DNA of 64,000 bases from Limonium bicolor (lineage: Eukaryota; Streptophyta; Magnoliopsida; Caryophyllales; Plumbaginaceae): the NCBI GenBank assembly GCA_023374045.1, contig CM041782.1, positions 181,556,629 to 181,620,628 of the forward strand, written 5' to 3'. Positions within the stretch are counted from its first letter, which is position 1. Each line of letters begins with the position of its first letter. This document shows positions 58,159 through 64,000 of this stretch, in pieces. The notes below the pieces were generated by a model, which worked only from the letters and a program-made list of their open reading frames with translations, did no database searches and was not told the origin of the DNA. A program made the position numbers and the translations under genes.

Positions 58159-59016
58159 GTAAGTTACCGTGTTCACTAAACTTGTATTAACTGCGTAAAA
58201 TAAATCTTTTTGTAATGGTTGTGATTTTTATCTGTGAGTGATTATTATTTTTGGGAATGAATTGTTTATGATAATGATTATTAGAAATATTTGAGTGCGC
58301 AGTTCATTTTATGATGATTAATTGGATATTATTTTTAGAGGAAAGAGATGAGGAAATGTTAATGATATGATTATGTGAGGTTGCAATTATTTAGTCATGA
58401 TTATTGTGGCATGATTGAATTTTGGTGGTATATGTGGATTTTAATTATAAGTTGGATGATAACAATGAATAAAGAAACTGTAAGAAAATTATACCATGGT
58501 ACATGTGGGCCGTATTAGGACACATGGATTAAGTGATAGATGCGGGCCGCATTAGGACGCATAAGTTGAGATACTGTGGGCCGCATTAGGACACGGTTAG
58601 CCCTAGATCTACTCCGTAGTCCTTTGAACTATTGGGGGGTGTGCACACTTAAGGATTTAGTGGCGAGGTTGGATTCCCGGCTGCGTGTTGGGGTCCGGGT
58701 TACAGCTGCGTGTTGTACCCAAGAGTGAGAGATGTTGTTTTGTCCTGGCTGCGCGTTGGGACAAGGAAGATAATTTAATTAATCTGGATATATATTATTG
58801 AGTTATTAATGAAGCATATGTGAATTATCTCTTTTTACAAAGTTTCCTTTATGGTTATGTGATGACATGGTCAAGATGATTGGTATGTTGATGCATTGCT
58901 ATACTATTAAATTGTTTTCAAAGAGAAAATGATTTTTACATAGTGAAGTGGTAGCTTACTCAGTTTCTCTGACTTTATCGTGGCTCTTTGTTTGCTTGTT
59001 TGGTTTTCTGCCACAG
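58159..59016 (+). other. Putative intron inside LTR-C leader
   Basis: The donor CAG|GTAAGT is a full consensus match. The 858-bp interval is T-rich and contains AT-rich plant-intron-like sequence. It ends with a pyrimidine stretch (TTTTCTGCCACAG). Splicing is inferred from sequence only. Confidence 0.42.
58500..58780 (+). repeat. Two groups of short repeats in LTR-C
   Basis: GGGCCGCATTAGGACAC-type units occur at about 58505, 58541 and 58575. GCTGCGTGTTG-type units occur at about 58680, 58704 and 58758. Confidence 0.75.
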
Positions 59017-59209
59017 GTCCTCATAGAGTTTAAGGGATGGGACGACGACATCGCTAGACTAAGTACTTATGAATAATTTTGTCTAAACTTTGAGTTAAAT
59101 TTTGGTAAAACTTTGAGAGACTCTTTTGTTACAGACTATTATGACTTTATCGGATTTATTTTACCAATAATGAAGGTTTAGATTATTTAAGTATTAGTTA
59201 AAGCCTTAG

Positions 59210-59228
59210 CACTCGTTAGCTGCGAGTG
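59210..59228 (+). promoter_or_regulatory. Stem-loop near LTR-C 3' end
   Basis: CACTCG and CGAGTG pair over 6 bp with a 7-base loop, ending 106 nt before the LTR terminus. This is the same location as the stems of LTR-A, -B and -D, with a different loop. Confidence 0.55.
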
Positions 59229-59337
59229 TGGATAATACCTCGGATTTAGGGTTTATTTCTGCTGCGTATTAATACCCAACCTATATTGCTAAATAATTAA
59301 CTTAATAAAACGTTAGAAAATCCGGGGTGTTACAAAG

Positions 59338-59350
59338 TGGTATCAGAGCA
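59338..59350 (+). other. Primer-binding site (tRNA-iMet) of the gypsy element
   Basis: TGGTATCAGAGCA lies three bases after the LTR end. It is complementary to the initiator tRNA-Met 3' end. Confidence 0.9.
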
Positions 59351-59752
59351 AAACCGACTAGAAAATAGGTTAAGGAAGATTAAAAATGGAGTATTGGTCT
59401 TAGGTTTAAAAATTGGACAAGCCGTCTTATGGGGGGAATTACTATTTGATGTTTTCTTTGTGTTTTATGTTTTTATATATATATTGTATGTGTTGTGATT
59501 GAATCTTTTATGCTTGAGGTATTGAAGTATTGAATGAGATATATGTTGCCACGAAGGAATAAGTGATGATTATGATATGAGTATAAGTTCATTGACGAAT
59601 GTGTTGACAGCCTGTGAGTTGTTATGAATTTTGTGATTTAGAGAACTTCTTATGTTGAAGAATTTACGATGAATGATAGATGATTAGAACTCCTTGGTGA
59701 GTTATATTGCCTTGGTAATTATAGGAATTTTATCTGAATAAATTATAGTCCT
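59351..59752 (+). other. Untranslated leader between primer-binding site and gag
   Basis: About 400 bp of AT-rich sequence without a supported reading frame, typical for the 5' untranslated region of this element type. Confidence 0.6.
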
Positions 59753-61114
59753 ATGGTTGGGAACTCAGGTGTGGGTTCTAGCAATTCAAAACCTTATCGA
59801 GTAGCCCCTCACCTTTACTACACCAGGAGGAGAGCTAGACAAATCAGAATGGGCGCGAATCAAACTCCCGAGCAACAGATTGCCGAGATGCGTCAGATGA
59901 TGATGACTTTGGGAAATCTGGTTCAGGCCCAGACTCAGGCCCAAGTCCAAGCTCAAGCCCAAGCTCAAGCCCAAGCCCAAGCCCAGGCGCAGAGTGAAGC
60001 ACAACGCCTTGAGATGAGCTATGCAAAGCAGGTGGCTAATCTGAATCCTAGCCACTACAAAGGTGAAGAAGACCCAGTGATCTTGGAGGAATGGCTTGAT
60101 GAGATGGAGCGAGTTTTGGACACAGTGCATTGCCCAGCTGATCGAAGGGTGACTTGTGCTGTATTTTACTTGAAGAGTGAAGCAGCCAGATGGTGGACCA
60201 CCGAGAAAGATGCCTTACTTGCCACTCCTAACTTCAACTGGGAGGCCCTGAAGAATGCTCTGCAGAGGCGCTTTTACCCTGCCCATGTTAAGAGTGAGAA
60301 GAAGAAGGAGTTCCTTAATTTGAAGCAGCTGTCGATGACCGTGCCAGAGTACTACTCCAAGTTCGTGGAGCTCTCCAGATTTGCTCAGAACCTTGTCCCA
60401 GATGAGGAAGCTAAAGTGGAGAAGTTCATTGGAGGTCTGAATTGGAACCTCCAGATGGTGATGCAAGCTGTCGATGTCACTCTCCATGATGCATATGTGA
60501 AGGCTGCCAAGATGCACAAGGTGGCCATTACCCAGAAGGAGGTGAATGAGCGGAACAAGAGGAAGGGTGAGCCCTCAAGTGTGGGGAAGACTATGAATCA
60601 GGGAGGTGACAAGAAATTCAAGCCCAACAATTATCAGAATTCGGGTGGTTACCAAGGGGGCAAGAACTTCAACCAGAACCAGGGTCAGAATCAGGGAGGA
60701 AATCCCATTTGCAAGAAGTGTAACAAGGCTAGCCACCCAAGAACTGATTGCAGAGGGAACGTGTGGAAGTGCTTTGACTGTGGCAAGCTAGGCCACAGGG
60801 CTTTTCAGTGCTACAAGAATACTAAGGGAGGTGCCCAGCAGAAGGGGAATGGAGGTTATAATTCTGGAGGTAGTCAAAGCAACCATGGAGGGACCAATCA
60901 GAAGAATGACCAGACCATTGGAGGTAGTGGATCAGGAGGAGGAGCCAACAACAACTATGTGAAGCCAGGGCGCCTGAATGTGATGAGCCGGGCTGAGGCT
61001 GAAGCTTTAGGCAACGTGATCACTGGTACTTTTCTAATTCATAATACTCCTGCACGTGTTCTATTTGATACGGGAGCAGTACTCTTTGTGGCTACTTCTT
61101 TTCTCAAGAGCTGA
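59753..61114 (+). CDS. Ty3/gypsy Gag and start of protease
   Basis: This 453-codon frame begins at the first Met after the leader. A glutamine/alanine-rich tract spans about residues 59-80. The Gag core follows at about 115-225, with ARWWTTEKDAL, FYPAHVKSEKKKEFL and EYYSKFVELSRFA. Two zinc knuckles (CKKCNKASHPRTDC at about 320 and CFDCGKLGHRAFQC at about 340) bind element RNA. A glycine/asparagine-rich linker leads to the protease active site LFDTGA (about 437-442). The frame then ends at a stop 16 codons later, which looks like frameshift damage. Gag itself is intact and would form virus-like particles. Confidence 0.92.
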   Translation: MVGNSGVGSSNSKPYRVAPHLYYTRRRARQIRMGANQTPEQQIAEMRQMMMTLGNLVQAQTQAQVQAQAQAQAQAQAQAQSEAQRLEMSYAKQVANLNPSHYKGEEDPVILEEWLDEMERVLDTVHCPADRRVTCAVFYLKSEAARWWTTEKDALLATPNFNWEALKNALQRRFYPAHVKSEKKKEFLNLKQLSMTVPEYYSKFVELSRFAQNLVPDEEAKVEKFIGGLNWNLQMVMQAVDVTLHDAYVKAAKMHKVAITQKEVNERNKRKGEPSSVGKTMNQGGDKKFKPNNYQNSGGYQGGKNFNQNQGQNQGGNPICKKCNKASHPRTDCRGNVWKCFDCGKLGHRAFQCYKNTKGGAQQKGNGGYNSGGSQSNHGGTNQKNDQTIGGSGSGGGANNNYVKPGRLNVMSRAEAEALGNVITGTFLIHNTPARVLFDTGAVLFVATSFLKS

Positions 61115-61260
61115 ATTTAGTAGATAGCACTGCAATTTTCTGTGACGTTTCTATTCCGTCCGGGATAATGATCCATTGCTCTAAGTTGCTTGAGAAATAT
61201 GAACTTTACTATTAAGGGAGTTGAGTTTGAGGCTAATTTGATTCAGTTTGACCTCATGGA
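61053..61260 (+). pseudogene. Gypsy aspartic protease with two frameshifts
   Basis: The DTGA active site is in the Gag frame. The next ~90 nt make protease-like sense in another frame (ELNLVDSTAIF), and the reading returns to the Gag frame near 61195. The two shifts compensate, so RT is again in frame with Gag. Damage or assembly errors could explain this. Confidence 0.7.
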
Positions 61261-62440
61261 GTTTGATATTATTTTGGGGATGGATTGGCTACAAAGATAT
61301 AGAGGTGACATTAAGTGCTATGAGCAGAAAGTGGTTCTGAAGGGTCCTAAGGGTCAAAGGGTATCATATAGCAGTGTTGAGAAGAAAGTTGGGATTAAGG
61401 TAGTCTCTGCCATGTCTATCTTGTCTGAAATCCGGAAGGGCCATGCGGCTTATCTCTGCAATGTTCAAGATAAGAGCAAGGAAGATGTTCCAATTTCTGA
61501 AATCCAGGTGGTGAATGAGTATCCCGATGTGTTTCCTGACGAAATTCCTGGCATGCCACCGAACAGGGAAGTTGAATTCAGCATCGATCTAGTGCCTGGT
61601 ACTGGACCAATCTCTAAAGCACCCTACAGGATGGCGCCCGCGGAGATGAAAGAGTTGAAAGCTCAATTGGAGGAACTTTTAGACAAGGGGTACATCCGCC
61701 CGAGTGTATCACCTTGGGGAGCACCAGTCCTTTTCGTGAAGAAGAAGGATGGAAGCTTGAGGCTTTGTATTGATTATCGAGAGCTAAACCGGGTGACTGT
61801 GAAGAATAAGTATCCACTCCCGAGGATAGATGACTTGTTTGACCAGTTACGGGGAGCCGGAGTTTTCTCAAAGATTGACCTGAGATCGGGGTATCACCAG
61901 ATGAGGATCGCGGAGAAAGACATCCCAAAGACTGCTTTTAGAACTCGGTATGGGCACTTCGAATTTACTGTAATGCCTTTCGGATTAACTAACGCTCCTG
62001 CAGTCTTTATGGATTTGATGAATAGGATATTTGGTCCTTACTTGGATCAGTTTGTTGTGGTCTTCATTGATGACATCCTCGTATACTCTAAGACCGTTGA
62101 AGAGCATGAAGAACATTTGAGGAAGATTTTACAGATCTTAAGGGATAACCAGTTGTATGCAAAATTGTCCAAATGCGAGTTTTGGTTGGACAAAGTTTCT
62201 TTCTTAGGCCATGTGGTGACCAGTGAAGGAATTTCTGTAGATCCTGCGAAGGTGCAAGCTGTGAAGGACTGGCCCAGACCGACCAATGTGACTGAGATTC
62301 GAAGCTTCCTTGGGTTGGCAGGATATTACAGGAGGTTCGTGAAGGACTTCTCGAAGATTGCCAGGCCTCTCACTAACTTGATGAAGAAGGTGATTAAATT
62401 TCAGTGGAGTGATGAATGCGAAAAGGCGTTCCAACCCTGA
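61190..62440 (+). CDS. Ty3/gypsy reverse transcriptase (plus end of protease)
   Basis: This is a 416-codon open frame. The end of protease carries [14 protein letters not shown] motifs follow in order: [33 protein letters not shown] (from about residue 175), [11 protein letters not shown] with the first catalytic Asp, [12 protein letters not shown], and FIDDILVYS with the catalytic Asp pair (about 290). [11 protein letters not shown] and [11 protein letters not shown] follow in the connection. All catalytic residues are present. It ends at a frameshift stop (62438-62440) just before RNase H. An intact pol would continue. Confidence 0.93.
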   Translation: MRNMNFTIKGVEFEANLIQFDLMEFDIILGMDWLQRYRGDIKCYEQKVVLKGPKGQRVSYSSVEKKVGIKVVSAMSILSEIRKGHAAYLCNVQDKSKEDVPISEIQVVNEYPDVFPDEIPGMPPNREVEFSIDLVPGTGPISKAPYRMAPAEMKELKAQLEELLDKGYIRPSVSPWGAPVLFVKKKDGSLRLCIDYRELNRVTVKNKYPLPRIDDLFDQLRGAGVFSKIDLRSGYHQMRIAEKDIPKTAFRTRYGHFEFTVMPFGLTNAPAVFMDLMNRIFGPYLDQFVVVFIDDILVYSKTVEEHEEHLRKILQILRDNQLYAKLSKCEFWLDKVSFLGHVVTSEGISVDPAKVQAVKDWPRPTNVTEIRSFLGLAGYYRRFVKDFSKIARPLTNLMKKVIKFQWSDECEKAFQP

Positions 62441-62906
62441 AGGAAAGATGACTACCACCGGTTCTGACTCTGCCGTCCGGTACAGAAGGGTTTGATGTTT
62501 ACAGTGATGCTTCGAAATTTGGGCTCGGCTGTGTACTAATGCAAATGGAAGGTGATAGCTTACGCCTCAGGCAGTTGAAGGAGTATGAGACAAGATACCC
62601 CACGCATGACCTGGAGCTGGCGGCGGTGGTGTTTGCCTTGAAAATTTGGAGGCATTACTTGTATGGGTTACTTGCAGAATCTACACTGACCACAAGAGTC
62701 TGAAGTACATCTTCACTCAGAAGGAGCTTAATATGAGGCAAAGAAGATGGTTGGAGCTGATAAAAGATTATGATTTGGAGATTCAGTACCATGAGGGAAA
62801 GGCGAATGTGGTTGCTGATGCTCTTAGCAGAAAGAAGAGTCACTCAGTGAATGCTATCCGAATCCTTCCAGATGAATTAGCCGTGAGATTCGAGACATGG
62901 GCTTAG
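62438..62906 (+). pseudogene. Gypsy RNase H, several frameshifts
   Basis: Pieces in different frames match RNase [17 protein letters not shown] with a catalytic Asp, [20 protein letters not shown] with the catalytic Glu, and [32 protein letters not shown] ends the domain. At least three single-base shifts and one stop lie between 62438 and 62670. The final piece (62646-62906) is open for 86 codons. Confidence 0.85.
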
Positions 62907-63130
62907 AGATGATGGAGCCTGGGGGAGTCGAAGCTGAAATTCAGATGTATAGTATTGTGGCCACGTCAGATATTCAGGCTGAGATCATTAAGAATCAGGA
63001 TGGAGATGTGAAACTTGATCGAATTAAAGGAAAGATGCGTGAGGGTCAGGCACGGGATTTTATGATCCATGATGATGGTGGTCTTAGATTCAAGGGAGGT
63101 TGTGTGTGCCTCACAAGTGTGGTGACCTGA
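62897..63130 (+). pseudogene. Gypsy RNase H/integrase linker segment
   Basis: An open segment with EIQMYSIVATSDIQAEI and DFMIHDDGGLRFKG links RNase H to integrase. It is off-frame with both neighbours. Confidence 0.7.
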
Positions 63131-63513
63131 AGGAGAAGCTAATGAAGGAAGCCCATAACACTCCGTATTCCATCCATCCGGGAGGAGATAAGTTGTACAA
63201 GGACCTTAAGAAGCACTTTTGGTGGCCCAAAATGAAGAAAGAGGTAGCTGAGTTTGTGGCTAAGTGTCTCACATGCCAAAAGGTAAAGTTTGAGCACAAG
63301 CGAATGGGAGGTTTAGTTCAGCCATTGGAGATTCCAGGGTGGAAGTGGGACTCCATCTCTATGGATTTTATTGTAGGTCTCCCTCAGACTAAAGGTGGGA
63401 TGAACCAGATATGGGTCGTTGTGGATAGACTCACCAAAGCTGCTCATTTCATTGCTATGAAGGATACTTGGTCTATGGAGCAGCTAGTGGATGCTTATAT
63501 TAAAATGTTGTGA
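63100..63513 (+). pseudogene. Gypsy integrase, zinc-binding and first catalytic part
   Basis: The segment carries the HHCC zinc-binding motif (H residues in EAHNTPYSIHPG, CLTCQKVK for the cysteines), PGWKWDSISMDFIVGLP with the first catalytic Asp, and VDRLTKAAHF. The frame ends at 63513 by a single-base shift; the rest follows in another frame. Confidence 0.88.
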
Positions 63514-64000
63514 GATACCACGGTGTTCCTCGTACCATAGTCTCAGACAGAGACTCCAGATTCTTGTCCCGGTTTTGGCAGCAATTTCAGAAGGCCATGG
63601 GATCAAAGCTGAATTTGAGCACTGCGTACCATCCAGCCACAGACGGGCAAACCGAGAGGACTATCCAAACTTTGGAGGACATGTTACGAGCTTGTGTCAT
63701 GGATTTCCAGGGCTCTTGGGTTGATAAGTTGCATCTCATTGAGTTCTCTTACAATAACAGTTATCACTCCAGCATTAAGATGGCTCCATTTGAGGCTCTT
63801 TATGGCAGGAAATGCAGAACCCCTCTGTGTTGGACCGATATTAGTGAGACCATTGTTCTTGGTCCTCAACTGATCGAGGAAACGATGAACCAAGTCAGGA
63901 TGATCCAACAAAGGATGAAAGCAGCTCAAGATAGGCAAAAGTCCTATGCTGATTTGAAGAGGAGGCCTTTGACGTTTGAGGTAGGAGAGAAAGTGTTCCT
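63505..64000 (+). pseudogene. Gypsy integrase, remainder, cut by window end
   Basis: After the shift one frame is open to the window end. It shows VSDRDSRF with the second catalytic Asp, [13 protein letters not shown] with the catalytic Glu, [12 protein letters not shown] and [15 protein letters not shown]. It then enters the C-terminal region (GEKVFL). Any chromodomain and the 3' LTR are beyond the window. Confidence 0.88.

Larger units (their letters stand above)
56545..59334 (+). repeat. 5' LTR of the gypsy element (LTR-C), about 2.79 kb
   Basis: The start GGAAATACCTAAAA aligns with TGAAATACCCCCAAAA of LTR-A. The true first base may be 56540, where a TG occurs. The end is GGGGTGTTACA at 59334. 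It holds a TATAAAAA box (57675), a CT-rich leader, a palindrome cluster (57841-57900), the consensus donor CAG|GTAAGT (58158/58159), two short repeat groups (58500-58780), the acceptor ACAG|GT (59016) and a stem-loop (59210-59228). Confidence 0.82.
56545..64000 (+). mobile_element. Del/Tekay-like Ty3/gypsy element (LTR-C plus gag-pol), truncated by window end
   Basis: A 2.8-kb 5' LTR is followed by an initiator-Met primer-binding site, gag with two zinc knuckles, protease, RT, RNase H and integrase in Ty3/gypsy order. RT and integrase sequence style and gag layout resemble the Del/Tekay chromoviruses. The diagnostic chromodomain would lie beyond 64000. The pol region has at least six frameshifts or stops. 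The element starts where the inverted Ogre-like interior stops, so it inserted into that copy or borders a breakpoint. Confidence 0.88.

Noticed and set aside
59786..60130. 114-codon minus-strand frame over gag
   Set aside because: It is the antisense shadow of the Gag glutamine/alanine-rich region. No independent evidence supports it.

Overview
The window is a block of plant nuclear DNA made almost entirely of nested transposable elements. I see no convincing host gene. The lineages present point to a flowering plant, probably a dicot: SIRE-like Ty1/copia, Del/Tekay-like and Tat/Ogre-like Ty3/gypsy, an Athila-type non-coding element, and a plant L1-type LINE. The species cannot be named from this sequence.

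Left part (1-25336). A decayed LINE (about 906-3401, resuming at 22983-23125) was split by a solo gypsy LTR (LTR-B, 3402-22982, flanked by CTAGC/CTAGA). LTR-B was itself hit twice. The first hit is a complete 6.96-kb solo LTR of a related family (LTR-A, 6673-13633, GTAAA duplication). The second is an Athila-type solo LTR (about 14710-22179), which carries a 6.1-kb non-autonomous LTR element (15290-21373, CTCAC duplication, LTRs of 1706 and 1722 bp). After the LINE tail come unassigned AT-rich DNA, a foldback element (about 24151-24380), a LINE RNase H scrap on the minus strand and a partial minus-strand gypsy LTR (LTR-D, 24760-25328).

Middle part (25337-56545). The first ~590 bp of a copia LTR is interrupted at a GGTGG target by a large non-coding Ogre/Tat-like element on the minus strand (3' LTR 25929-30618, interior 30619-38025, broken 5' LTR 38026-41900). 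The rest of the copia element (41901-47948) and a second copy of half the Ogre-like element (48051-56545) follow in inverted orientation. The result is a 7.7-kb inverted duplication around a 7-kb spacer. Read on the opposite strand, the right half continues the left half, so this is either a duplication-inversion or an assembly fold-back.

Right part (56545-64000). A Del/Tekay-like Ty3/gypsy element with a 2.8-kb 5' LTR, a primer-binding site, gag and a frameshifted pol (protease, reverse transcriptase, RNase H, integrase) runs off the window end.

Main hunt results. LTR-A, LTR-B, LTR-C and LTR-D share a stem-loop 99-110 nt before the LTR end, with compensatory base changes, and an AG|GT acceptor-like block 318-382 nt before the end. 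With donor-like sites about 1.0 kb (A, B) or 1.6 kb (C) from the LTR start, this suggests an intron inside the LTR leader that accounts for most of the size variation. LTR-A carries a ~190-bp periodic array of about 17 degenerate units inside that putative intron. The Ogre-like element carries a 25-copy satellite-like array near its 3' LTR, a duplicated covarying hairpin, and a long hairpin across its polypurine tract/LTR junction.
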